Shown: positions 11,526 through 20,001 of the stretch, piece after piece
Layout: each line of letters begins with the position of its first letter
Position numbering within the stretch: the stretch's first letter is position 1
NCBI RefSeq assembly: GCF_001866055.1
Contig: NZ_MLQS01000001.1
Span: 1,294,501-1,358,500, forward strand
Length of the DNA: 64,000 nt
Direction of reading: 5' to 3'
Source: Anaerobacillus alkalidiazotrophicus
GTDB lineage: Bacteria > Bacillota > Bacilli > Bacillales_H > Anaerobacillaceae
Program-made: the position numbers and the translations under genes
Notes under the pieces: generated by a model
Told to the model about the DNA's origin: nothing
What the model saw: the letters and a program-made list of their open reading frames with translations, nothing else
Databases searched by the model: none

Positions 11526-12476
11526 ATGTTGAGAAATAAACTTATTATTCTAACGATTGCTTTTACTTTTATTAGTATTATGATTGGTGTTGTTAATAAT
11601 AAATACCTAGCCCAAAAGCCAAAGGTTGTTGTTGTTTTAAAAGGTTTAGAAACACAATATTGGGAGATAGTGAAAGCGGGAGTGGAAAAAGGCTTTCATG
11701 ATTTTGGGGTGGAAGGGAAAGTTGTTGCACCAATATCTGAAACAGAAATAGATGCACAAGAAATGTTATTATATCGTGTTCTTAACGAAAATCCGGATTT
11801 ATTGGTTGTATCTCCTATTGACTCTGACATTATCCCAGTATTAGAAAAGTATGTTGAGAAAAATATTCCGGTATTACTACTTGATACAGATTATCCTTTT
11901 GAAAACAAAACAGCCTATATTGGAACGAATAATTTTCAGTTAGGGAAAATGGGAGGTATGGTTTTAGCGTCAAAACTTCAGCCTGGAAATGAAGTGGCTC
12001 TAATTTCTGGTGATATTAATCATTCAATTGCGGGAGAACGTATCAAAGGAGCAAAAGCTAGTTTAGAAGCAGCAGGAATTATTGTCGCAACGAAAGAGGT
12101 AGATTTACCTAATGAATCTGAACTTGTTAAACAAGTAATGGAAACTATCTTACTGAACTATCCTAATATTAAAGGTGTTTTTGCTGATACGGACATTAGG
12201 GCATTAGGTGCCTTAGAGGCTATTGGTGAATATGACCTCAAGCTTCCTGTTGTAGGTGTAGACGGAATTAATGAAATGATTGAATTAATAGAAGAAGGAA
12301 TTATAGCAGGTTCAGTTGCACAAAATCCCTTTGATATGGGCTACAAAAGTATTGAAAGCGCTAAAAAAGTAATAGATGGTGAGAGCTTAGAACAGAATAT
12401 CGATACTGGTGTTGATATAATTATTAAAGGGAACGCTACGGAAAGATTAAACTTTCAGCAAAAATTATTAAAATAA
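11526..12476 (+). CDS. Orphan RbsB-type sugar-binding protein, paralogue 1 of 5
   Basis: A 316-residue periplasmic-binding-protein type 1 (RbsB/Peripla_BP_4) protein. It has an N-terminal hydrophobic anchor (about residues 6-24) without a lipobox Cys, so it is probably held by an uncleaved signal anchor or released. Two Rossmann-like lobes follow: VVVLKGLETQYWEIVKAG begins lobe 1, and a hinge region and the conserved tail DTGVDIIIKGNATERL end the protein. These features resemble ribose, galactose and autoinducer-2 binding proteins. No ABC permease or ATPase is nearby. The start may be ATG 11526 or TTG 11529 (GAGG upstream); the TTG is conserved in all five paralogues. Likely a receptor or co-sensor, ligand unknown. 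Closest relative is paralogue 2. Confidence 0.8.
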   Translation: MLRNKLIILTIAFTFISIMIGVVNNKYLAQKPKVVVVLKGLETQYWEIVKAGVEKGFHDFGVEGKVVAPISETEIDAQEMLLYRVLNENPDLLVVSPIDSDIIPVLEKYVEKNIPVLLLDTDYPFENKTAYIGTNNFQLGKMGGMVLASKLQPGNEVALISGDINHSIAGERIKGAKASLEAAGIIVATKEVDLPNESELVKQVMETILLNYPNIKGVFADTDIRALGALEAIGEYDLKLPVVGVDGINEMIELIEEGIIAGSVAQNPFDMGYKSIESAKKVIDGESLEQNIDTGVDIIIKGNATERLNFQQKLLK

Positions 12477-12849
12477 GAATGTGAAAAACTAGTAATATTA
12501 ACCAGTCAACACTAACGAAAGTCACCTCTCGCTACTTTGGGGCGTTAGGAGCTGTGGAGTTGTCACATGTCGATGATAGAAAACAGATGTCAGATAAAAA
12601 TGTAAAAATATGGGTTTTTCATTGATGTGTAGTAACATTGTAAGTTACAATAATAAGCAAGATGTTTTTTACAACCATGTCTTAACATTAAGGAACCATA
12701 GATATTTATACTTTCATTCGTACGTAAGTATATATTTGAAATTGAATTTAGTAGACAATTGATTAATGTACAAATTATTTATGCATTAGTCTTATGATAA
12801 AATCATTGAATGTAATAGACTGCTAATATATTGAAATGGTGAGGTTTGA
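12477..12849. other. Upstream region of paralogue 2
   Basis: 373 bases with no gene. An imperfect hairpin (CTAACGAAAGT...ACTTTGGGGCGTTAG, about 12511-12550) could terminate paralogue 1. The block ATTGTAAGTTACAATAATAA followed by GCAAGATGTTTTT (about 12637-12669) recurs before paralogue 3 (14181-14213). It is part of the duplicated unit or a shared regulatory site. Confidence 0.5.
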
Positions 12850-13797
12850 ATGTTGAGAAATAAATTAATTATTCTAACGATTGCTTTTACTTTTTTTTCT
12901 ATTTTTATGGGTGTTTTATTTAAAGTAAATACAGTTCAAAAGCCAAAGGTAGTTGTTGTCTTAAAAAGTTCTGAAACACAATATTGGCAAATAGTAAAAG
13001 CGGGAGTTGAGAGGGGCTTTCGTGATTTTGGAGTGGAAGGTAAAATTATTGCTCCTAAGTCAGAAACCGAAATAGAGGAACAAAAAAAAATAGTAAATCG
13101 CGTTCTTAATAAAAACCCAGACGTATTAGTCGTTTCTCCTATTACATACGACATTATCCCAATATTAGAAAAGTTTAATGAGAAAAATATCCCAGTATTA
13201 TTATTAGATACAGATTATCCTTGGGAAAATAAAACAGCTTATATTGGAACGAATAATTTTCAGTTAGGGAAAATGGGAGGTATGGTTTTAGCGTCAAAAC
13301 TTCAGCCAGGTAATGAAGTTGCCTTAATAGCAAGTGATATACACAATATTTCTGAAGACCGGATACAAGGAGCAAAACTTAGTTTAGAAGCTGTGGGAAT
13401 AAAAATTGCGACAGAAATAGTAGGTTTACCGAACGAAACAGCGGTAACTATAGAAATAATGGAAGAATTGTTACAGAAACATCCTAATATTAAAGGAGTA
13501 TTTACCGAAACTGATATTAAGGCATTAGGTGTTTTTGAAGCAATAAAAAAAAATAATCTAAGGATGCCGATTGTAGGCGCAGATGGAATTAATGAAATGA
13601 TTGAATTAATAGAAGCTGGAATTATACCAGGGACAGTTGCACAAAACCCGTATGACATGGGCTACATTAGTATTGAAAGTGCTAAAAGAGTACTAGACGG
13701 GGAAAGTTTAGAAGAATACATCGATACAGGTGTTGATATTATCATTAAAGGAAACGCTACGCAAAGACTAAACTTCCAGCGGAAATTACTAGAATAG
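12850..13797 (+). CDS. Orphan RbsB-type sugar-binding protein, paralogue 2 of 5
   Basis: 315 residues, same architecture as paralogue 1: N-terminal hydrophobic anchor, no lipobox, two-lobed type 1 binding fold, tail DTGVDIIIKGNATQRL. The first 15 residues and the segment AYIGTNNFQLGKMGGMVLAS are identical to paralogue 1. At DNA level a run of about 68 bases (13234-13303 against 11916-11984) is practically identical while flanking codons differ, which suggests gene conversion. The ribosome binding site GGTGAGG is shared. It is monocistronic with its own terminator. Ligand and partner are unknown. Confidence 0.8.
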   Translation: MLRNKLIILTIAFTFFSIFMGVLFKVNTVQKPKVVVVLKSSETQYWQIVKAGVERGFRDFGVEGKIIAPKSETEIEEQKKIVNRVLNKNPDVLVVSPITYDIIPILEKFNEKNIPVLLLDTDYPWENKTAYIGTNNFQLGKMGGMVLASKLQPGNEVALIASDIHNISEDRIQGAKLSLEAVGIKIATEIVGLPNETAVTIEIMEELLQKHPNIKGVFTETDIKALGVFEAIKKNNLRMPIVGADGINEMIELIEAGIIPGTVAQNPYDMGYISIESAKRVLDGESLEEYIDTGVDIIIKGNATQRLNFQRKLLE

Positions 13798-13800
13798 AGA

Positions 13801-13840
13801 TATAAACAAAAAAGCAGCGGTGGCTGCTTTTTTGTTTATA
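13801..13840 (+). terminator. Terminator after paralogue 2
   Basis: TATAAACAAAAAAGCAGC pairs with GCTGCTTTTTTGTTTATA around GGTG, a perfect 18-bp stem. Confidence 0.9.
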
Positions 13841-13897
13841 TCTATAGGAAATTCTTCTTTTATGATATTCGACAATTTTGTGGCGACAAGTTTTTTA

Positions 13898-14053
13898 TCC
13901 CACTCTTAAGGGGCAGTAAGACCCCCACCTCAAAACTTAAGAAAATCGAGAAGTTTAGGTGGGGGATAAACTGCCCCTAAAGGTCCGATAAGTTGAACTA
14001 ACAATCAGTGGGGGATGAAGGAAAACCCCCACTGATTGAAGTTCAGCTTTATA
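13898..14053 (+). repeat. Double-hairpin dispersed repeat, copy A (full length)
   Basis: About 155 bases with two successive long hairpins. In the first, GGGGCAGT...ACTGCCCC encloses CCCCCACCTCAAAACTT pairing with AAGTTTAGGTGGGGG. In the second, TTGAACT...AATCAGTGGGGG pairs with CCCCCACTGATT...AAGTTCA. It is nearly identical to copy B at 25338-25492, with one extra A in B. Truncated copies C and D occur at 20002 and 21453. It lies in the intergenic space between paralogues 2 and 3. It is non-coding, and no target duplication was recognised. Confidence 0.9.
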
Positions 14054-14335
14054 AAAAAAGTAAAACTTTATGTCAAATATAGAATTACACAGTTTTTATG
14101 TAATAAATGTTCATATCTTAAAGAAATACTTTAAAACAAAATATGTAAAAATATAGATATTCTTGTTGAAATATACCGTCATTGTGAGTTACAATCATGA
14201 GCAAGATGTTTTTGTATAACATAAGAATACTCTCAAATAATTATTCTATAAAGCATGAAGTACTAGAAGAGGCAATATTCAATGAATAATTAATAGAAAA
14301 CTATTAAAAAAAGTAGTAACAGCGAGGTATGAATA

Positions 14336-15280
14336 TTGGGAAATAAATCTAAATTATTAATTCTTATTTTAACTTTTTTTGCTATTTTAATAGGAGTGAA
14401 GTTTTACCCACTTGTAAATAACAAGCCAACAGCAGTTGTTGTTGTAAAAGACTTAGAGACACAGTATTGGGAATTAGTGAAAGCTGGAGCAGAAAAAGGT
14501 TTTCGTGATTTTGGTATAAAGGGAAAAGTTGTTGCACCAAGATTCGAAGATGTAGAAAGTCAGAAAGAGTTGTTGAAAGGTGTTCTTAATGAAAAGCCAG
14601 ATTTATTAATTGTCTCTCCTCTTAACTCTGAGGTTGTTCCTGCATTAGAAAAGTTTAATATGAATAATATTCCAGTATTGTTATTAGATACCGATGATGC
14701 GTGGGGAAATAAAACAGCCTTTATAGGCACTAATAACATTGAGTTAGGAAGAATGGGTGGAATGTTGTTGGCTTCACAATTGCAACCTGGAAATGAAGTA
14801 GCTTTGATATCAGGTGATTTTACCCATTCTATTTCAGGCGATCGGGTAATAGGAGCGAAACATAGTTTAAAAGCAGCAGGAATCAAAATTGCAACAGAAA
14901 CATCTAATTTACCAAATGACTCTAAGGATGTTAAAGACGTAATGGAAAAAATCCTTCTTGATTACCCTCAAATTAAAGGCGTATTTGCTGATACGGATAT
15001 TAAGGCATTAGGTGTCATTGAGGCATTAGGGGAACATAATCTAAATATACCTGTTATTGGAGCAGACGGTATTAATGAAATGATTGAGTTAATAGAAGAA
15101 GGAATGTTATCAGGAACAGTAGCACAAAACCCGTATGATATGGGATATATAAGTGTTGAAGTTGCAATGAAAGTGCTAAGTGGTGAGACTGTCGAAAGAA
15201 ACATAGATACAGGTGTAGACATTATTATTAAAGGAAATGCCACACAAAGATTAGCGTTTCAAAGAGAGTTATTAAGATAA
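14336..15280 (+). CDS. Orphan RbsB-type sugar-binding protein, paralogue 3 of 5
   Basis: 314 residues, starting at TTG 14336. The ATG that precedes this TTG in paralogues 1, 2 and 4 is ATA here, so TTG is the only usable start; GAGG lies about nine bases upstream. N-terminal anchor, no lipobox, type 1 binding-protein fold, tail DTGVDIIIKGNATQRL. Closer to paralogues 4 and 5 (FGIKGKVVAP, SQKELLKGVLNEKPDLLIVSPLNSE) than to 1 and 2. Its last 240 or so bases, with the terminator and about 45 bases beyond, are almost identical to paralogue 4. The genes behind it encode two dehydrogenases, the only hint to a ligand. Confidence 0.8.
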   Translation: MGNKSKLLILILTFFAILIGVKFYPLVNNKPTAVVVVKDLETQYWELVKAGAEKGFRDFGIKGKVVAPRFEDVESQKELLKGVLNEKPDLLIVSPLNSEVVPALEKFNMNNIPVLLLDTDDAWGNKTAFIGTNNIELGRMGGMLLASQLQPGNEVALISGDFTHSISGDRVIGAKHSLKAAGIKIATETSNLPNDSKDVKDVMEKILLDYPQIKGVFADTDIKALGVIEALGEHNLNIPVIGADGINEMIELIEEGMLSGTVAQNPYDMGYISVEVAMKVLSGETVERNIDTGVDIIIKGNATQRLAFQRELLR

Positions 15281-15288
15281 TATCTATT

Positions 15289-15317
15289 TTAAAAAAGCAG
15301 CCTAGGCTGCTTTTTTA
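15289..15317 (+). terminator. Terminator after paralogue 3
   Basis: AAAAAAGCAGCC pairs with GGCTGCTTTTTT around TA. The same hairpin follows paralogues 4 and 5. Confidence 0.85.
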
Positions 15318-15334
15318 AGTTTTTTCATATTATT

Positions 15335-15401
15335 AGCAAAATAGTATAGGTATTAATGATATTGTCTATTTTTACCTATAGAAATATTACATATGATGTA
15401 G
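15335..15401 (+). promoter_or_regulatory. Conserved upstream module, copy 1 (before Gfo/Idh gene)
   Basis: AGCAAAATAGTATA (15335-15348) and ATATGAT (15391-15397) are separated by exactly 56 bases start to start. The same arrangement is at 19122/19178 and 39309/39365. TATGAT fits a sigma-A -10 box, while the -35 region is T-rich and poor. This suggests an activator bound at the upstream block. Confidence 0.6.
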
Positions 15402-15561
15402 TCATATAGTAAATTTAATTTAAATAAAACGATTTGTCAGGAAATAATTTATTGTAAGGCTGAATCCTTTCAACTAATTATCTAAATTATACGAGTTAAA
15501 ATTCAATCTTGTGCTTTGAATAAAGTAATAAGAAACATTCCATTAAAACGGGGAGGGAAAA

Positions 15562-16572
15562 ATGGTTAATCTCGCATTAATTGGCACATGGCATGTACAT
15601 ACAAAAGATTTTGTAAAAGAAGCATTAAAAACCGGAAATGCAGAGTTAAAAGTTGTTTGGGATGATGATCAAGCAAGGGGAGTGGCGTTTGCCAAAGAAT
15701 TTGGAGTTCCCTTTGAAGAAGATTTGGACAAAGTACTCAGTGACAATGAGATAGATGCAGTTTTAGTAGAATGTGCTACAACAAAGCATAAAGAAGTGAT
15801 AATAAAAGCTGCTAACGCCAAAAAACATATTTTTTCGGATAAAGTGTTAGCGCTTTCAGTAAACGACTGTTTGGAGATAAAAAAAGCGATTGAAGAAAAT
15901 CAAGTGAAATTTGTGGTGTCATTAGAAGCGAAGACGATAGGTGTATATCGTTATGCAAAACAATTGGTTAACGAAGGTAAGCTCGGGCGAATAACATCCG
16001 CTTACTTTAGACGTGTCCATCAAGCGGCACTAGATAAAAACATGTTACCAGCTTACTGGTTTGATCCTACTCAAACTGGTGGTGGAGTTACATTAGATTT
16101 AGGTTGCCACGGATTGTATCTCCTACCACACTTTTGTGGAACACCAAAAAAAGTAACTTGTTTCATGAATGAGTTGTATGGTACTGGAAGTGATGAAAAT
16201 TCTACTGCCGTTATCGAATTTGAGGATGGAGCTATCGGAACAGCTCACACATCCTTTGTTGGGTACCGAATTGATAATATGTTGGAGATTATTGGTACAG
16301 AGGGTATTTTAATTATTTCTGGTGTTGATCAATCAAACTTAAGGGTATTTTTGCAATCGAAAAATGTACCTGGTCACGAAAACTTAGTCCCAGTACGTCA
16401 AGAGCTACTCCCGTCCGATGATGAGATACCGTGTGCGCAATTTGTGAAACTAGTGTCAACAGATGGTATGCAGAACCTACCTGACTTTGACATAGATAAA
16501 GCGATTTCTTTAACCCGTCTAATCGAATGTGCGTATGAATCTGCAAAAGAACAGAAAGCTGTTTTGTATTAA
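15562..16572 (+). CDS. Gfo/Idh/MocA family NAD(P)-dependent oxidoreductase
   Basis: 336 residues, starting at ATG 15562 with GGGGAGGG eight bases before. An N-terminal Rossmann fold is followed by the GFO_IDH_MocA C-terminal domain (GGGVTLDLGCHGLYLL). The dinucleotide loop is unusual: ALIGTWHVHTKDF instead of the usual GxGxxG. The family EKP motif is changed to FSDKVLALS, keeping the Lys. Members oxidise or reduce hydroxyls of sugars and inositols. It may be a divergent dehydrogenase with an uncommon cofactor site. It is preceded by the conserved upstream module, which links it to the operon starting at 39510. Confidence 0.85.
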   Translation: MVNLALIGTWHVHTKDFVKEALKTGNAELKVVWDDDQARGVAFAKEFGVPFEEDLDKVLSDNEIDAVLVECATTKHKEVIIKAANAKKHIFSDKVLALSVNDCLEIKKAIEENQVKFVVSLEAKTIGVYRYAKQLVNEGKLGRITSAYFRRVHQAALDKNMLPAYWFDPTQTGGGVTLDLGCHGLYLLPHFCGTPKKVTCFMNELYGTGSDENSTAVIEFEDGAIGTAHTSFVGYRIDNMLEIIGTEGILIISGVDQSNLRVFLQSKNVPGHENLVPVRQELLPSDDEIPCAQFVKLVSTDGMQNLPDFDIDKAISLTRLIECAYESAKEQKAVLY

Positions 16573-16738
16573 AGGAATTTACCAAACAAAATTTTGTGTT
16601 GACTTTTTCATTTGGAACTAAGTCGCATGAGCTATATCGCATATGATGTATTTGGATTGAAGCATTATTTAAAGAATATTCACTATGCGATTGTTTTACT
16701 AAATGCTAAGAATAACTTGTTCAAAGGAGTGGAGTGTT

Positions 16739-17824
16739 ATGGCCAAGAAATTAAAAGTAGCTATTATCGGTTGTGGTGGAATTGCTAAGGGCAAGCACAT
16801 GCCTAGTTTGGCAAAACTAGAAACAGTAGAAATGGTAGCTTTCTGTGACAAAGAACTGCAGCGAGCAGAAGAAGCGGCTATTAAATATGGTACAGAAGAT
16901 GCTAAAGTATATGAAGATTATCAGGAGTTATTGAAGGATAAAGCAATTGACGTCATTCATGTATGTACACCCAACAGCTCTCACTGTGAAATTTCTATTG
17001 CGTCTTTAGAGGCTGGGAAGCATGTGATGTGTGAAAAGCCGATGGCCAAAACAGCAGAAGAAGCCCGCAAAATGATAGAGGCAGCAAAACGTACGGGAAA
17101 AAAACTTACAATCGGCTACCAAAATCGTTTCCGTCCAGACAGCCAATATCTGCATAAAGTAACCTCAAGCGGAGACCTTGGCGAAGTTTATTATGCAAAA
17201 GCACATGCAATCCGCCGCCGTGCTGTACCAACTTGGGGAGTATTCTTAGATGAAGAAAAACAAGGTGGTGGACCACTTATTGATATTGGTACACACGCAT
17301 TAGATTTAACGCTATGGATGATGAACAATTATAAACCAAAAGTAGTGATGGGTTCTACGTTTCATAAGTTAGGAGAAAAAGAAAATGCCGCTAATGCATG
17401 GGGTTCATGGGATCCAAAGAAATTTAAAGTAGAAGATTCTGCTTTTGGATTTATTAAAATGGAGAATGGCGCCACCATTGTTCTTGAATCTAGTTGGGCT
17501 CTTAATTCCTTAGAAATAGATGAAGCAAAATGTACCCTTTGTGGTACAAAAGGCGGTGCCGATATGAAAGATGGCTTACGTCTCAATGGTGAAAAATATA
17601 GTCATTTATTTACTGAAAAAGTAGAGTTAAATGCTGATGGTGTTGCTTTCTACGATGGAACAAAGGAAAGTGATGCAGACAAAGAAGCTAGATTATGGAT
17701 AGAAGCAATAATAAATGATACGGAACCAGTAGTTAAACCCGAAGAAGCATTAGTCGTTACTGAGATTTTAGAGGCTATTTACGAATCAGCTAAGACTGGG
17801 GAAGCAGTATATTTAGGTAAGTAA
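16739..17824 (+). CDS. Gfo/Idh/MocA family oxidoreductase
   Basis: 361 residues. ATG 16739 is chosen because AAAGGAGTGG lies nine bases upstream and the Rossmann strand starts directly after it (KVAIIGCGGIAKGKHMP); an in-frame upstream start at 16703 adds 12 unlikely residues. The CEKPMAKTAEEA motif supplies the cofactor-domain Lys. The GGGPLIDIGTHALDL region carries the catalytic Asp and His typical of sugar and inositol dehydrogenases. It follows another family member at 166 bases, and a terminator follows. The substrate is unknown. Context suggests sugar or glycoside oxidation. Confidence 0.9.
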   Translation: MAKKLKVAIIGCGGIAKGKHMPSLAKLETVEMVAFCDKELQRAEEAAIKYGTEDAKVYEDYQELLKDKAIDVIHVCTPNSSHCEISIASLEAGKHVMCEKPMAKTAEEARKMIEAAKRTGKKLTIGYQNRFRPDSQYLHKVTSSGDLGEVYYAKAHAIRRRAVPTWGVFLDEEKQGGGPLIDIGTHALDLTLWMMNNYKPKVVMGSTFHKLGEKENAANAWGSWDPKKFKVEDSAFGFIKMENGATIVLESSWALNSLEIDEAKCTLCGTKGGADMKDGLRLNGEKYSHLFTEKVELNADGVAFYDGTKESDADKEARLWIEAIINDTEPVVKPEEALVVTEILEAIYESAKTGEAVYLGK

Positions 17825-17929
17825 TTTTTTAGAGCATATTTCTTGATTATTTTAGGACACCTATAACTAACAAGCTCCTATGATTAAAAAGAAACAAAAT
17901 ACAAGCACCGATGGTTTCGTGATATTACA

Positions 17930-17963
17930 AATTAAAACCTCTCTTTCTGAGAGGTTTTAATTA
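17930..17963 (+). terminator. Terminator after the dehydrogenase gene
   Basis: AATTAAAACCTCTC pairs with GAGAGGTTTTAATT around TTTCT, followed by ATTCTTTT. The remaining bases to 18120 contain only the A+T-rich leader of paralogue 4. Confidence 0.85.
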
Positions 17964-18120
17964 TTCTTTTGAACTGAACATTTATTAAAGACTCGAGTAA
18001 AATAAATCGTTACAATTCTTAATAAAACACACACATTTTGTAATGTAATTGGTTCATTAATAACATTTTAAGTAGATAATAGGTAGTGAATATAATTTAA
18101 AGTGAAATGGCGAGGTTTGA

Positions 18121-19067
18121 ATGTTGAAAAAAAAATCAAAATTTCTAATTACAATTTTTACTTTTTTTATTATTTTAATTGGTATTATCTTAAATCCATT
18201 TGGTGCCGAAAAAACAACGGCAGTGGTTGTCGTAAAAGATTTAGAGACACAGTATTGGGAATTAGTGAAAGCGGGAGCAGAAAAAGGTTTTCGTGATTTT
18301 GGTATAGAAGGAAAAGTTGTTGCACCTAGTTACGAGGATGTAGATAGTCAAAAGGATTTACTGAAAAGTATTCTAAACGAAAAACCAGATCTATTAATTG
18401 TTTCTCCTCTTAATTCTGAGATTATTCCCACATTAGAAAAGTTTAACGCAAATAATATTCCTGTATTGCTATTAGATACTGATGATGATTGGGAAAATAA
18501 AACAGCTTATATTGGTACAAATAACATTCAGTTAGGGAGAATGGGTGGAAAGCTATTAGCATCACAACTCCAACCTGGAAATGAAGTGGTTTTAATAGCA
18601 GGTGATATAGACCATCCTATTTCAGGGGATCGGATAAAAGGAGCGAAACATAGTTTAAAAGCAGCAGGTATTAAAATTGCAAAAAAATATTTGATTTACC
18701 AAATGAATCTAAACATGTAAAGGACGTTATGGATAAAATCCTTCTTGACTACCCTCAAATTAAAGGCGTATTTGCAGATACTGATATAAAAGCTTTAGGT
18801 GTCATTGAGGCATTAGGGGAACATAATCTAAATATACCAGTTATCGGAGCAGACGGTATAAATGAAATGATTGAGTTAATAGAAGAAGGGCATTTATCAG
18901 GAACAGTAGCACAAAACCCGTATGATATGGGATATATAAGTGTTGAAGTTGCAATGAAAGTGCTAAGTGGTGAGACTGTCGAAAGAAACATAGATACAGG
19001 TGTAGACATTATTATTAAAGGAAATGCCACACAAAGATTAGCGTTTCAAAGGGAGTTATTAAGATAA
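18121..19067 (+). pseudogene. Orphan RbsB-type sugar-binding protein, paralogue 4 of 5, frameshifted
   Basis: Starts like its paralogues (GAGG, then ATG-TTG). It is open to 18720, where the frame stops after residue 199, within lobe 2. Alignment with paralogue 3 shows a single missing base at a run of seven A (18681-18687). From there the other frame continues DLPNESKHVKDVM to the normal end at 19067 with tail DTGVDIIIKGNATQRL. The rest is intact and well conserved, so the lesion is recent, a phase-variable homopolymer, or a sequencing error. As read, only a truncated protein lacking most of lobe 2 would be made. Confidence 0.8.
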
Positions 19068-19076
19068 TATCTATTT

Positions 19077-19104
19077 TAAAAAAGCAGCCTAGGCTGCTTT
19101 TTTC
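19077..19104 (+). terminator. Terminator after paralogue 4
   Basis: The same AAAAAAGCAGCC/GGCTGCTTTTTT hairpin as after paralogue 3, inside the block of near identity between the two genes. Confidence 0.85.
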
Positions 19105-19121
19105 AGTTTTTTCATATTATT

Positions 19122-19188
19122 AGCAAAATAGTATATGATTTAATTAGATATTGTATGTTTTATTGGATCGTTAACTTATATGATAGAG
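19122..19188 (+). promoter_or_regulatory. Conserved upstream module, copy 2 (before HPr gene)
   Basis: AGCAAAATAGTATATG at 19122 and ATATGATAGAG at 19178, the same 56-base distance as copies 1 and 3. The start codon of the HPr gene is 47 bases downstream. It resembles copy 3 at 39309 most closely, including TTTAATTA and TGTAT...TTTTATT in between. Confidence 0.65.
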
Positions 19189-19235
19189 ATAAAATTAGTA
19201 TATTGAACAGAATAAAATGTGAGGTGTAAAGATCA

Positions 19236-19508
19236 ATGGTTCAAAAAAGGTTTTTAATTACTGCCGATACAGGAATTCATGCTAGACCGGCAACTCTATT
19301 AGTGAATAAGGCCAGTCACTTTAATTCAGAAGTTACATTAACATTTAAAGAGAGATCAGTTAATCTAAAATCAATCATGGGTGTCATGTCTTTAGGTGTA
19401 GGAAAAGGTTTTGAAGTAACGATTACTGCTGAAGGCCACGACGAAGGAGAGGCACTAGCTGGAATTGAGGATGTAATCAAAGAAAATTTAGGAGAAGTTA
19501 TTGCTTAA
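19236..19508 (+). CDS. Stand-alone HPr-family phosphocarrier
   Basis: 90 residues, full HPr length. [10 protein letters not shown] contains His15, the site phosphorylated by enzyme [13 protein letters not shown] contains Ser46, the site phosphorylated by HPr kinase in catabolite repression. Both functions are therefore possible, unlike Crh, which has Gln15. The main ptsH gene normally sits next to ptsI. Here there is no ptsI or PTS permease, so this is either a second, dedicated HPr or a displaced ptsH. GTGAGGTG precedes ATG 19236. Its upstream module is shared with the dehydrogenase and isomerase operons, so it may be induced by a sugar to adjust CcpA signalling. Confidence 0.9.
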   Translation: MVQKRFLITADTGIHARPATLLVNKASHFNSEVTLTFKERSVNLKSIMGVMSLGVGKGFEVTITAEGHDEGEALAGIEDVIKENLGEVIA

Positions 19509-19616
19509 ATAATTAAGGTTTTGCGTCATCGTGTAGTACGTAGTAGGTTTTAACAATTACGTTACTCGTTGGATATAATGAGTATTAGTTGCGGAAATTT
19601 ATAAACTATTAATTTT

Positions 19617-19669
19617 TAAAATCCTTCCTTCCTTCCCTAATGTTAGATGAAAGGAAGGATTTTATTTTT
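19617..19669 (+). terminator. Terminator after the HPr gene
   Basis: AAAATCCTTCCTT (about 19618-19630) pairs with AAGGAAGGATTTT (19651-19663), followed by ATTTTTC. Confidence 0.85.
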
Positions 19670-19674
19670 CTTAT

Positions 19675-19862
19675 AGTATCAGAATTTATAAGTTTCTAAC
19701 TCGGAAACTGTCTAGCTTCAGCGCCCTATCGACTAGAAAGCTTCCTTCGTCTCGTCTACGATAAGTCGAGAACGAAAGTCTAACCACTTTCGACTCTCCT
19801 ATATCTCACTCGACTCAGTCCATCTTATTACGTAGATGAGCAAGGGCGCTTGCGCTTTTCTT
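19675..19862 (+). repeat. Bacillaceae-type dispersed repeat, copy 1
   Basis: Begins AGTATCAGAATTTATAAG, continues ACTGTCTAGCTTCAGCGCCC and ends GGGCGCTTGCGCTTTTCTT. The inner ends are partly complementary. A second copy in the opposite direction is at 59428-59776. The interior is G+C-richer than its surroundings, with no ORF. Repeats with TCTAGCTYCAGCGCC and GGCGCTTGCGCTTTTC ends are common between genes in Bacillus and relatives. The rest of 19863-20001 is plain A+T-rich DNA. Confidence 0.75.
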
Positions 19863-20001
19863 AACTTTATTTACCCATTTGTAGATTAATAAATATTGGG
19901 TAAAAGGTGTGAAGCAAAATGAGTTTACAAGATTGTACAACCTTTAGAAAAATACAAAAATTCATTCATTGTACGTTGTTAGGATTTATAAAATTCATTA
20001 C

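Noticed and set aside
13898..14053. CRISPR-like array
   Set aside because: The repeated units are single dispersed copies kilobases apart, with internal hairpins and no spacer pattern; no cas genes are present.
13302..15243. Minus-strand ORFs of 90-118 codons opposite the receptor paralogues
   Set aside because: They recur at the same place in each paralogue because the sense gene is conserved. Their composition (Ser/Ile/Pro-rich) is that of antisense frames.
15846..15860. cre-like TTAGCGCTTTCA inside the first Gfo/Idh gene
   Set aside because: It lies deep in the coding sequence and the bases are explained by conserved codons; no operon starts there.
18102..18296. Overlapping 64-codon ORF at the start of receptor paralogue 4
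   Set aside because: It is the +1 frame of the receptor gene; the sense frame aligns with four paralogues.
19675..19862. Possible structured RNA or riboswitch after the HPr terminator
   Set aside because: Its ends match an inverted copy at 59428-59776, so a dispersed repeat explains it better.
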